Shown here: one piece after another, positions 1 to 5,264 of the stretch
How positions within the stretch are numbered: the first letter of the stretch is position 1
How the letters are laid out: the number at the start of each line of letters is the position of its first letter
Source of the DNA: Candidatus Nomurabacteria bacterium
GTDB lineage: Bacteria; Patescibacteriota; Minisyncoccia; Phycocordibacterales; UBA9973
Direction: 5' to 3'
NCBI GenBank assembly: GCA_943350065.1
Contig: CALQZZ010000006.1
Coordinates: 1 to 14,389 of the forward strand
Length of the DNA stretch: 14,389 nt
Position numbers and translations under genes: made by a program
Notes under the pieces: generated by a model
The model's database searches: none
What the model saw: only the letters and a program-made list of their open reading frames with translations
Told to the model about the DNA's origin: nothing

Positions 1-1154
1 GCTGCGATTTCTCCAGCAAAAACTTGTTTCACTTCTTCACGATCGTTTGCATGCATACGTAAGATACGTCCGATTCTTTCTTTGTTTCTTGTACGAGGAT
101 TGTAAACATAACTTCCAGCTGAAAGAGTTCCAGAATATACACGGAAGAAAATGATTTGTCCTACGAATGGGTCAGTAGCGATTTTGAAAGCCAAAGCAGA
201 AAAAGGTTCTGCATCAGAAGCATGACGAACCATTGGTTCTTCTGTGTCAACGTTTATTCCACTGATAGGAGGAATGTCAGTAGGAGCTGGTAAGTAATCA
301 ATGACAGCATCGAGTACGAGCTGTACACCCTTGTTTTTCAATGCTGATCCAGCGAAAACTGGGAAAATATCATTATTAATAACAGCCTTACGTAAAGTCT
401 TTTTCAAAACTTCAACACTTGGGATTTTTCCATCCAAATATTCTGTCATCATTGTGTCATCTGTCTCAACTATTTTTTCAATCAATTCTGCATGATACTT
501 TTGTGCATCTGATTTCATGTCTTCAGGAATATCTTTTTCAATAACTTTATTACCCATTTCACCTTCAAAGTAATAAGCTTTCATTTTCAAAAGATCAATA
601 ACACCTTCATGCTTTTCTTCAAGGCCGATAGGGATTTGGTAACGAACAGCATTTTTATTTAAACGATCAAGGATAGTTGCGAATGAGTGTTCGAAACTAG
701 CACCTGTACGATCGAGCTTGTTCACGAAACAAATACGAGGAACTTTCGCTTCGTCAGCATAACGCCAGTTTGTTTCTGATTGAGGTTCTACCCCAGCCAC
801 ACCATCAAATACGACGACAGCACCGTCGAGTACACGAAGAGATCTTTTTACTTCCACTGTGAAGTCAATGTGCCCAGGAGTATCGATAATATTGAAACGG
901 TGTTTCTTGCTCTTGTCTGTCAGTGCGTATGTCGGTGTCCAGAAACAAGTAACAGCAGCAGAAGTAATAGTGATACCTCTTTCACGCTCTTGTTCCATCC
1001 AGTCTGTAGTTGTTTCTCCATCGTGAACTTCACCGATTTTATGTGAAACACCTGTGTAATAAAGCACACGCTCTGTCGTAGTAGTCTTACCCGCATCGAT
1101 GTGGGCAATAATTCCAATATTTCTAACTTTCTCTAGTGGATAATCTCTTTCCAT
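1..1154 (-). CDS. fusA: Elongation factor G, N-terminal part (cut by window edge)
   Basis: EF-G is the GTPase that drives ribosomal translocation and, with RRF, ribosome recycling in the cytoplasm. About 384 codons are visible; the C-terminal domains lie beyond base 1. The translated start reads MERDYPLEKVRNIGIIAHID, followed by all G-domain signatures: P-loop AHIDAGKTTTTE (residues 17-28), switch I RGITIT (59-64), DTPGH (91-95) and NKLD further on. The EF-G-typical stretch VLDGAVVVFDGVAGVEPQSE is present, and domain II begins near the end (PFVGQIIFFRVYSG). Start chosen at ATG 1154: it matches family N-termini and lies just downstream of a good promoter. No Shine-Dalgarno precedes it, only an AT-rich run ending TATATATG. 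It lies downstream of rpsL-rpsG but is separated from them by two unrelated genes and has its own promoter. Identity is secure. Confidence 0.97.
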   Translation of the reverse strand, partial: MERDYPLEKVRNIGIIAHIDAGKTTTTERVLYYTGVSHKIGEVHDGETTTDWMEQERERGITITSAAVTCFWTPTYALTDKSKKHRFNIIDTPGHIDFTVEVKRSLRVLDGAVVVFDGVAGVEPQSETNWRYADEAKVPRICFVNKLDRTGASFEHSFATILDRLNKNAVRYQIPIGLEEKHEGVIDLLKMKAYYFEGEMGNKVIEKDIPEDMKSDAQKYHAELIEKIVETDDTMMTEYLDGKIPSVEVLKKTLRKAVINNDIFPVFAGSALKNKGVQLVLDAVIDYLPAPTDIPPISGINVDTEEPMVRHASDAEPFSALAFKIATDPFVGQIIFFRVYSGTLSAGSYVYNPRTRNKERIGRILRMHANDREEVKQVFAGEIA

Positions 1155-1208
1155 ATATATGTTTATTGTTAATAATTAATAAAAAAAGGCCAAAGCCCTA
1201 ATACCTTT

Positions 1209-1237
1209 AATATAAAACATTTTCCTCAATTTTGCAA
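1209..1237 (-). promoter_or_regulatory. Promoter of fusA
   Basis: On the minus strand TTGCAA (1237-1232), a 17-base spacer and TATATT (1214-1209) give a sigma70-type promoter, with the transcription start expected near 1202. The leader would be about 48 nt. It contains a small GC-rich hairpin (GGC-TTTG-GCC, 1197-1188) followed by seven U, a possible weak attenuator. This promoter makes fusA independent of rpsL-rpsG. Confidence 0.6.
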
Positions 1238-1241
1238 ATAA

Positions 1242-1263
1242 AAACTGCATTTACATGCAGTTT
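1242..1263 (-). terminator. Terminator after the 175-aa hypothetical gene
   Basis: The minus strand reads AAACTGCAT-gtaa-ATGCAGTTT, a 9-bp perfect stem with a 4-nt loop, followed by TTATTT. It sits 19 bases past the stop of the upstream gene and just before the fusA -35 box, so it separates the two transcripts. Confidence 0.7.
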
Positions 1264-1281
1264 AATTTTAGAACCTATTCA

Positions 1282-1809
1282 CTATCCTCCAACGTACAAT
1301 TGAGGACTAGAATATTCACTTTCTCTTTTCTTTATTATTTTTTTAATCGTTTCAGGTTCTCGGGCATTTTTAAGCTCTTGCTGATATTTATTTTCTTCTT
1401 TAACAGCATTTTCATATTGTTTATGAAAAACATATGGAGTCCAAGCTGATTTTTTATCTCCTTGTTTTTCTAATATTTTAAAATGAACCTCAGCCTCTCT
1501 TGTAAATTCCTCAGGATCAAAATCTTTTCCACCAGAATCATCTCTCCATTTTCTACAAAGAAAACCAAAAGTGTAAGTTTTTTCTTCTTCATAACGGAAA
1601 GGTTCACGATCCCATTGCCCAGCTCTAAATTTGTGATATTTAATTCCAGAAACAAGTACAGTGATCTTTGTTCTGGTTTTTGGTAATACTTTTTTAGAAA
1701 AAAGTTCTAAAAGAACATGGGCAAAATTTTCTTCTGTCGGCATATGGCCATCCAAATCAAAGATTGGACCTTTGTCAGTTAAGTTTATAGGCTTAAAATT
1801 CTTTTTCAT
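1282..1809 (-). CDS. Hypothetical protein, 175 aa
   Basis: I do not recognise this protein. It starts MKKNFKPINLTDKGPIFDLD; an upstream in-frame ATG at 1887 is rejected because the promoter and terminator of the region lie between it and 1809. Visible features: a mixed alpha/beta N-terminal two thirds (KITVLVSGIKYHKF around residues 48-61, then a Trp/Arg-rich stretch containing REPFRYEEEKTYTFGFLCRK), and a highly charged Lys/Glu C-terminal third (about 115-165) likely to be helical. There is no signal peptide or membrane segment. It is the second of two genes inserted between rpsG and fusA, with its own promoter and terminator. Base composition is as AT-rich as its neighbours. The protein is real by length, promoter and terminator fit; its function is unknown. 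Confidence 0.75.
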   Translation of the reverse strand: MKKNFKPINLTDKGPIFDLDGHMPTEENFAHVLLELFSKKVLPKTRTKITVLVSGIKYHKFRAGQWDREPFRYEEEKTYTFGFLCRKWRDDSGGKDFDPEEFTREAEVHFKILEKQGDKKSAWTPYVFHKQYENAVKEENKYQQELKNAREPETIKKIIKKRESEYSSPQLYVGG

Positions 1810-1843
1810 CTTAATTTTTTTAAGAATTATTATATCTACCCAA

Positions 1844-1872
1844 ACAATACAAAATATGGACACATTAGTCAA
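1844..1872 (-). promoter_or_regulatory. Promoter of the 175-aa hypothetical gene
   Basis: TTGACT (1872-1867), 17-base spacer and TATTGT (1849-1844) on the minus strand. A perfect TATAAT lies slightly downstream (1836-1831) with a poor -35 and may be an alternative. The -35 box abuts the T-tract of the preceding terminator. The segment from TTGAC onward closely resembles the promoter at 2501-2529. Confidence 0.55.
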
Positions 1873-1909
1873 ATAAAAATCCCCCAAACAGAATACTCTG
1901 AATGAGGGA
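1871..1909 (-). terminator. Terminator of element A
   Basis: Minus strand: TCCCTCA (1909-1903) pairs with TGGGGGA (1886-1880; one G-U), an inner CAGA/TCTG stem closes the loop, and ATTTTTATTT follows. This ends transcription from the 167-aa gene, or attenuates read-through into the 175-aa gene. Confidence 0.65.
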
Positions 1910-1957
1910 CGGCTTAATCAAAAACTAAACAACAGGGCCATGACACCCGACTAAGCC
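1871..1957 (-). promoter_or_regulatory. Leader/attenuator-like element A (mini-ORF plus hairpins)
   Basis: Immediately after the stop of the 167-aa gene, the minus strand folds into a 9-bp stem GGCTTAGTC (1957-1949) with GATTAAGCC (1919-1911; one G-U pair). That stem encloses a tiny frame ATG GCC CTG TTG TTT AGT TTT TGA (1941-1918; MALLFSF). A terminator hairpin follows (separate entry). The stretch ATGG..CCTGTTG is shared with element B at 2528-2644. It could be simply a complex 3' terminator of the upstream gene, a 3'-UTR small RNA, or an attenuator for the downstream gene. I could not find a convincing promoter of its own. Confidence 0.35.
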
Positions 1958-1961
1958 AATT

Positions 1962-2465
1962 TTAATACAACTTATGACTAAACTTATTAAACGATGAAGT
2001 TCTAATGATCATTTTATAGAATGTTTTATGCTCTAAATCAATAACCATTGCATCACAACTTTGCATCAAACTTTTTTCAAAGTCTAACTTTTTCTGAATA
2101 TATAAATCAGCACAAGCTAAAACCAGGTCTGTCGCATAATTCACATTAACAACAAGAATAACTGTTTCTGAGCTATGAGACGGTATTAATAAATAATCCA
2201 TAACTATTGATACTTTGTCCTTTGTGGCTAATTTCATATTTTTAGTAAAAAGTATTTCTTCGTCCTGAAAACATTCTGTTTCCAAATATTTATTTATAAT
2301 TTCTGCTGTTTTTACATTATTTTCATCAGTAGAACTATAAATCAAAATATCTTGTAGTCTCTTTCTTTTAAATTCTTCACCTAAGCTATTGATATCAGCT
2401 TTGATAATATGAGCGAAGCTATGATTATTAAAATCACCAGCCACAACAATTATGAGCTTTTTCAT
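1962..2465 (-). CDS. Hypothetical protein, possibly degenerate histidine-phosphatase-like, 167 aa
   Basis: The product is a small soluble alpha/beta protein starting MKKLIIVVAGDF. The stretch ILIYSSTDENNVKTAEIINK (about 40-59) is built like the SSPxxRaxqTAexI motif of the histidine phosphatase (phosphoglycerate mutase/SixA) superfamily. It is preceded by a LGEEFKRKRL helix, like the GxxQA helix, and followed by a strand TVILVVNVNYATDLVL where the family has VlvVgHnp. The catalytic residues are not there: the RHG of strand 1 reads VAGD, the second Arg is Asn, and the late His is Asn or Tyr. If related, it would be an inactive relative; this is a pattern match by eye only. Start at 2465 is supported by the promoter 29 nt upstream. 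It lies between rpsG and the 175-aa gene and is flanked by elements A and B. Confidence 0.7.
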   Translation of the reverse strand: MKKLIIVVAGDFNNHSFAHIIKADINSLGEEFKRKRLQDILIYSSTDENNVKTAEIINKYLETECFQDEEILFTKNMKLATKDKVSIVMDYLLIPSHSSETVILVVNVNYATDLVLACADLYIQKKLDFEKSLMQSCDAMVIDLEHKTFYKMIIRTSSFNKFSHKLY

Positions 2466-2500
2466 TTATTATGTTTTAGAACTATTTGTCTCTTTACCTA

Positions 2501-2529
2501 AAGGTACAAAATACAGACCATTTTGTCAA
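2501..2529 (-). promoter_or_regulatory. Promoter of the 167-aa gene
   Basis: TTGACA (2529-2524, consensus), 17-base spacer and TACCTT (2506-2501) on the minus strand. The -35 box overlaps the end of the T-tract of element B. About 29 nt of leader is expected before ATG 2465, without a Shine-Dalgarno. It is closely similar in sequence to the promoter at 1844-1872. Confidence 0.5.
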
Positions 2530-2597
2530 AAAAAAAAGACCCTCGTCCATACAAAATAAAGCAGCAAAAGCTCTAAAAATCTGTACTTCTGAGGGCC
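2528..2597 (-). terminator. Terminator of element B
   Basis: A 7-bp stem GGCCCTC/GAGGGTC with a long AU-rich loop (about 46 nt) is followed by ten consecutive T on the minus strand. The long loop makes it a less efficient or conditional terminator. Confidence 0.5.
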
Positions 2598-2611
2598 AAC
2601 AGGAAAACCAT
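2573..2611 (-). CDS. Possible 12-aa leader peptide
   Basis: ATG 2611 opens a 12-codon frame translating to MVFLLALRSTDF, ending in TAG at 2573. Codons 4, 5 and 7 are Leu (CTG, TTG, CTC), with CTG and CTC looking uncommon for this AT-rich DNA. AAGG lies about 10 bases upstream. Codons 5-7 form the 5' arm of the following terminator, the arrangement expected of a leader-peptide attenuator. With so few codons it could also be chance. Confidence 0.25.
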   Translation of the reverse strand: MVFLLALRSTDF

Positions 2612-2650
2612 GGCGTGCTTCCCTTAATATCTTTAAATAACTTCATTTAA

Positions 2651-2679
2651 AGAATAGCATACACATAAATAAAAGTCAA
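2651..2679 (-). promoter_or_regulatory. Promoter of element B
   Basis: TTGACT (2679-2674), 17-base spacer and TATTCT (2656-2651) with an extended TGC just upstream of the -10. It starts right after the rpsG terminator and drives the short RNA at 2528-2644. Confidence 0.6.
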
Positions 2680-2681
2680 CT

Positions 2682-2708
2682 AAAAAAATCCCCTATTGGG
2701 GATTTTTT
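2682..2708 (-). terminator. Terminator of rpsL-rpsG
   Basis: The hairpin AAAAAATCCCC-aata-GGGGATTTTTT lies 17 bases after the rpsG stop and runs into seven T on the minus strand. The stem is symmetric, so it would also work in the other direction. It separates the two ribosomal genes from the downstream fusA region. Confidence 0.85.
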
Positions 2709-2725
2709 GTTTTAAGTATTTAGTA

Positions 2726-3196
2726 TTACCAAGCGAAGTGAGCAAATGCTTTGTTTGATTCTGCCATCTTGTGAGTATCTTCTTTCTTTTTGATAGCAAT
2801 ACCTTCATTTTTTGAAGCTGCGATTATTTCATCAGCGAGCTTTGTAGCCATTGGTTGGCCTTTCTTGTTACGAGCAGCGTCACGAATCCATCGCATAGCA
2901 AGAGCAAGACGACGAGCTGGTGAAACTTCACGAGGAACTTGGTAGTTTGCACCTCCGATACGCTTTGAGCGAACTTCTGTAAGTGGTCCAGCGTTTTTCA
3001 TAGCAAGATCAAAAACTTCTAGAGGATTTGGATTACCTGTCTTTTCTTTTACGATATCAAAAGCAGCATACATCACTTTACGTGCTGTCTCCTTCTTTCC
3101 GTCCCACATAATGTAATTGATAAACTTCTCCAACTTTGTAGAGTTGTAAACAAAATCTGGTTCTACTATATTTCTATTTGTTACTTTTCTTCGCAT
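2726..3196 (-). CDS. rpsG: 30S ribosomal protein S7
   Basis: S7 is a primary 16S rRNA-binding protein that nucleates assembly of the 30S head and lines the E/P-site mRNA exit. The 156-aa product is the normal bacterial length, begins MRRKVTNRNIVEPDF and contains the expected conserved segments: LEKFINYIMWDGKK, the AMKNAGPLTEVRSKRIGGAN loop, YQVPREVSPARR, and ALAMRWIRDAARNKK; it ends AFAHFAW. Start ATG 3196 is the family start, preceded by AATAATATAT instead of a Shine-Dalgarno. It follows rpsL by 14 bases and ends before a strong terminator, so rpsL-rpsG form a two-gene operon here. Whether S7 autoregulates the operon as in E. coli cannot be read from the short rpsL-rpsG gap. Confidence 0.98.
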   Translation of the reverse strand: MRRKVTNRNIVEPDFVYNSTKLEKFINYIMWDGKKETARKVMYAAFDIVKEKTGNPNPLEVFDLAMKNAGPLTEVRSKRIGGANYQVPREVSPARRLALAMRWIRDAARNKKGQPMATKLADEIIAASKNEGIAIKKKEDTHKMAESNKAFAHFAW

Positions 3197-3210
3197 ATAT
3201 ATTATTTAAA

Positions 3211-3633
3211 TTATTTCTTTACTGCTTTTGGTTTCTTATTTCCGTACAATGAACGACTTTGTCTTCTCTTTTCTACTCCTTGAGTATCGAGTACACCGCG
3301 AACGATGTGGTAACGAACCCCGATCAAGTCTTTCACACGTCCTCCACGTAGCATTACGACGGAGTGTTCTTGTAAGTTGTGTCCTTCTCCTGGAATATAA
3401 GCAGTTACTTCCATTCCATTTGTAAGGCGAACACGGGCGATTTTACGGAGAGCTGAGTTAGGCTTCTTTGGAGTGGTAGTTGAAACTTTTGTACAAACTC
3501 CTCTTTTAAAAGGGGCTGGGTAAAAAACTGGCTTGTTTTTCAAGATATTGAATCCACGCGCCAAAGCTACCGTCTTTGTCTTTTTACGGGTTGTTTTTCT
3601 ACTTGTTTTAATTAATTGGTTGACTGTTGGCAT
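3211..3633 (-). CDS. rpsL: 30S ribosomal protein S12
   Basis: S12 sits at the decoding centre of the 30S subunit and controls accuracy. The 140-aa product starts MPTVNQLIKTSRK. ATG 3633 is chosen over the in-frame ATG at 3684 because it matches the family and the promoter lies over the longer version. Compared with E. coli there is a roughly 13-residue longer N-terminal extension before PFKRGVCTKV. Conserved features are TTTPKKPNSALRK (including the Lys linked to streptomycin resistance), PGEGHNLQEHS and RGGRVKDL. The almost invariant Pro after KDL (Pro90 in E. coli numbering) is Ile here (residue 104, codon ATC), next to the conserved Asp that is methylthiolated in other bacteria. It is the first gene of a two-gene operon with rpsG. 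Confidence 0.98.
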   Translation of the reverse strand: MPTVNQLIKTSRKTTRKKTKTVALARGFNILKNKPVFYPAPFKRGVCTKVSTTTPKKPNSALRKIARVRLTNGMEVTAYIPGEGHNLQEHSVVMLRGGRVKDLIGVRYHIVRGVLDTQGVEKRRQSRSLYGNKKPKAVKK

Positions 3634-3682
3634 AATTGAGTAAATAAAATAGCCACTACTATATAATTGGGCTACTAGAAAC

Positions 3683-3711
3683 AATATAATATATTAGGAG
3701 ATAAAAAGCAA
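3683..3711 (-). promoter_or_regulatory. Promoter of rpsL-rpsG
   Basis: TTGCTT (3711-3706), 17-base spacer and TATATT (3688-3683) on the minus strand; start expected near 3676. The 43-nt leader has a TAGCC/GGCTA pairing with a 15-nt loop, weak but positioned where a ribosomal-protein autoregulatory structure might lie. No Shine-Dalgarno precedes ATG 3633. Confidence 0.6.
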
Positions 3712-3725
3712 GTAAAAAGCTTAAT

Positions 3726-4358
3726 CTACAAAAAAGACGGGTAGACTCCTGCTAGCAAATGATAGATAGAAAAAATTACTGGAAAAATATGTTCCCAGAT
3801 AAAGAATATAAAGAAAAGAAAAATTATGATTGAATAACGTTCAAGAGTAGCTTCAAGATGAGCAAAACGTACCGGTAAAAAAGCAAAAAGAATTTTTGAA
3901 CCATCAAGCGGTGGAAAAGGCATAAGGTTGAAAAAAGCTAAAAGCAAATTCAAAAATGAAATAAGTCCACAAATAAAATAAAAAGATTCATTAGCATAAC
4001 CAAAATACATTCCAAGACGAATAAGTATTGAGAAGATTATCGCTACCGTTAAGTTCGCTATAATTCCAGCCCCTGCCACAGCTATAGTCCCCCATTTTCT
4101 ATTTGTTAAATTATTTGGATTATATGGTACTGGTTTTGCCCAACCAAAAAGAAAATGTGCATTGGAGACTATTAAAAGTATCGGTAAGATAATCGAACCG
4201 AATAAATCTAGGTGTACGATTGGATTTAGAGTAAGACGTCCTGCATCACGAGCAGTGTGATCACCAAATTTCTCTGCCATGAAGCCATGAGAGATTTCGT
4301 GAATAATTACAGAGAAAATCAGAACTACTATGTAAAAAATTGTATTTGTTGTATCCAT
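3726..4358 (-). CDS. Site-2 protease family (M50) membrane metalloprotease
   Basis: This is an intramembrane zinc metalloprotease of the compact S2P-like group, expected to cleave membrane-spanning peptides. The 210-aa product has the zinc motif HEISH at residues 20-24 inside the first membrane helix. The third zinc ligand region is NLMPFPPLDGSK (about 144-155), with Asp152, near the end of a later helix. Further hydrophobic helices lie at about 51-66, 91-117, 126-146 and 172-200. Start ATG 4358 is chosen because a further upstream ATG (4445) would put the divergent promoters inside the gene and adds a non-family N-terminus. It has no PDZ domain, so it belongs to the short, uncharacterised CPR-type S2P proteins rather than RseP. 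It runs in the same direction as rpsL, 92 bases upstream, with no terminator visible between them. Substrate is unknown. Confidence 0.9.
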   Translation of the reverse strand: MDTTNTIFYIVVLIFSVIIHEISHGFMAEKFGDHTARDAGRLTLNPIVHLDLFGSIILPILLIVSNAHFLFGWAKPVPYNPNNLTNRKWGTIAVAGAGIIANLTVAIIFSILIRLGMYFGYANESFYFICGLISFLNLLLAFFNLMPFPPLDGSKILFAFLPVRFAHLEATLERYSIIIFLFFIFFIWEHIFPVIFSIYHLLAGVYPSFL

Positions 4359-4360
4359 AT

Positions 4361-4389
4361 TTGCATTAAATGTATAGTTATGATAACAT
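4361..4389 (+). promoter_or_regulatory. Promoter of rpmB, overlapping the divergent M50 promoter
   Basis: Plus strand: TTGCAT (4361-4366), 17-base spacer and TAACAT (4384-4389). On the minus strand an extended -10, TGTTATCAT (TATCAT at 4385-4380), serves the M50 gene with a poor -35. The two -10 boxes overlap, so the divergent genes probably compete for polymerase. Confidence 0.45.
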
Positions 4390-4426
4390 AAAATTACTTT
4401 TATAGAAATATAACTGATACAAATAT

Positions 4427-4672
4427 ATGGCAAAAATCTGTCCAATAACTAAAAAAGGTTCAATTATGGCAGGAGGATACTCAAACCGCACTCGTGCGAC
4501 AAAGTTCAATCCTACTGGCAAAGTTCGCAAATACCCAAATCTTCAAAAGAAGAAGGTTTTTGTTCCTGAACTCGGTAAGACTTTCAACCTAGAAATCTCT
4601 ACTCAAGGAATGAGAACACTAGCAAAGAATGGAGCATACGCAACATTAAAGAAAGCTGGAATCTTTAAATAA
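4427..4672 (+). CDS. rpmB: 50S ribosomal protein L28
   Basis: L28 is a small basic protein of the large ribosomal subunit near the E site. The 81-aa product begins MAKICPITKKGSIMAGGYSN and continues with RTRATKFNPTGKVRKYPNLQ, the L28 pattern in which the segment after the first CxxT-type turn is followed by a basic, Asn/Pro-containing loop. It ends with a helix RTLAKNGAYATLKKAG. Length is typical. Only one of the zinc-ribbon Cys residues of some L28s is present. The start is preceded by ACAAATAT and no Shine-Dalgarno. It is a single-gene unit with its own promoter and a strong terminator. Confidence 0.93.
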   Translation: MAKICPITKKGSIMAGGYSNRTRATKFNPTGKVRKYPNLQKKKVFVPELGKTFNLEISTQGMRTLAKNGAYATLKKAGIFK

Positions 4673-4682
4673 AACTTAAAAT

Positions 4683-4714
4683 AAAAACTCCCCTCATTCC
4701 GAAGGGAGTTTTTT
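4683..4714. terminator. Bidirectional terminator between rpmB and the coaD-like gene
   Basis: AAAAACTCCC (4683-4692) pairs with GGGAGTTTTT (4704-4713) across an 11-nt loop; T-runs are present in both directions. The TGA stop of the convergent coaD-like gene (4696-4694) lies inside the loop. Confidence 0.85.
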
Positions 4715-5197
4715 GATGTTTAGTTTTTCTTTAATAAGACAGATTAGTTGATCAGGAACCCAATTTTCTGCTAAAGAGTAAGTATCGAGTTTAATTTTAC
4801 TAATTAGTAAAGATGAACTAATCAATTTCATTGAATCTGGAACATTGATAAATAAAACTTTTTTAAAATCTTCAGAAACACCATAGTGTTCTACAAGTTT
4901 TTTAACTTCAACTAAATCTTTTTCGGAACGTATCCCTCTAATAATCTTGGTTGAATTCTTTATCACACTTATAATTTCTTCTTTTTTAGAAAGCATTATA
5001 ATTTGTTCTCTCGGTATGCCATAAAATTTATGGGCTATTTCTACTCGTTCTTCTAAAGTAAAAAGTCCTCCATCTTTTAATGCATTCTGGCAAATACATA
5101 AAAAGACTTTTTGATTTAACTGTCGTTCTGCTTCAAGGAACGTATTCCTATGCGAAAAATGCATAGGATTTAGCGAAGCTAAATATACATTTTTCAT
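4694..5197 (-). CDS. CoaD-like cytidylyltransferase-fold nucleotidyltransferase
   Basis: The product belongs to the pantetheine-phosphate adenylyltransferase (CoaD) family of the HxGH nucleotidyltransferases. CoaD transfers AMP from ATP to 4'-phosphopantetheine. The 167-aa length fits CoaD. Matching segments are KDGGLFTLEERVEIAHKF (about 42-59), IRGIRSEKD (about 88-96) and SMKLISSSLLI (about 128-138, the ISSS signature), followed by a VPDQL helix. The N-terminal nucleotide motif is unusual: ASLNPMHFSH (residues 7-16) in place of GSFDPxTxGH, so Asp is Asn and the Gly of HxGH is Ser, while the last His is retained. Activity or substrate may therefore differ; the His at position 13 is reminiscent of NadD. 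It has its own promoter with a leader of only about 7 nt. No other CoA genes are in view. Confidence 0.75.
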   Translation of the reverse strand: MKNVYLASLNPMHFSHRNTFLEAERQLNQKVFLCICQNALKDGGLFTLEERVEIAHKFYGIPREQIIMLSKKEEIISVIKNSTKIIRGIRSEKDLVEVKKLVEHYGVSEDFKKVLFINVPDSMKLISSSLLISKIKLDTYSLAENWVPDQLICLIKEKLNIKKLPSE

Positions 5198-5210
5198 ATA
5201 GTTTATAAGT

Positions 5211-5239
5211 TTTATAATTCTTTTTTAGACTAACATCAA
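5211..5239 (-). promoter_or_regulatory. Promoter of the coaD-like gene
   Basis: TTGATG (5239-5234), 17-base spacer and TATAAA (5216-5211) on the minus strand; the start is expected near 5204, only about 7 nt ahead of ATG 5197. Confidence 0.65.
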
Positions 5240-5264
5240 AAAATATATTTGTCTAATTGTATAT

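Larger units (their letters stand above)
2528..2644 (-). ncRNA. Element B: short transcript with own promoter and terminator
   Basis: A predicted RNA of about 115 nt runs from a transcription start near 2644 to a ten-base T-tract at 2537-2528. It carries a local hairpin (GGGAA with TTTCC, around 2622-2600) and a mini-ORF (separate entry). The terminator stem is GGCCCTC (2597-2591) with GAGGGTC (2544-2538; one G-U). The 5' arm of the terminator lies inside the mini-ORF, so translation or stalling there would prevent the terminator from forming. It may be a small RNA gene or an attenuating leader for the 167-aa gene. I do not recognise a known RNA family. Confidence 0.45.

Noticed and set aside
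780..1117. Frames on both strands within fusA
   Set aside because: They are low-complexity Ser/Leu/Cys-rich shadows of the fusA coding sequence.
1186..1200. Hairpin plus seven U in the fusA leader as a true terminator
   Set aside because: Only three G-C pairs plus weak flanking pairs; too weak to call a terminator, so noted only as a possible attenuator.
1810..1887. Longer N-terminus for the 175-aa gene
   Set aside because: The extension would be translated from the promoter region and the end of element A; ATG 1809 fits the promoter positions.
2632..2651. TTTAAAT/ATTTAAA hairpin at the start of element B
   Set aside because: Its 5' arm overlaps the -10 box and would not be part of the transcript starting near 2644.
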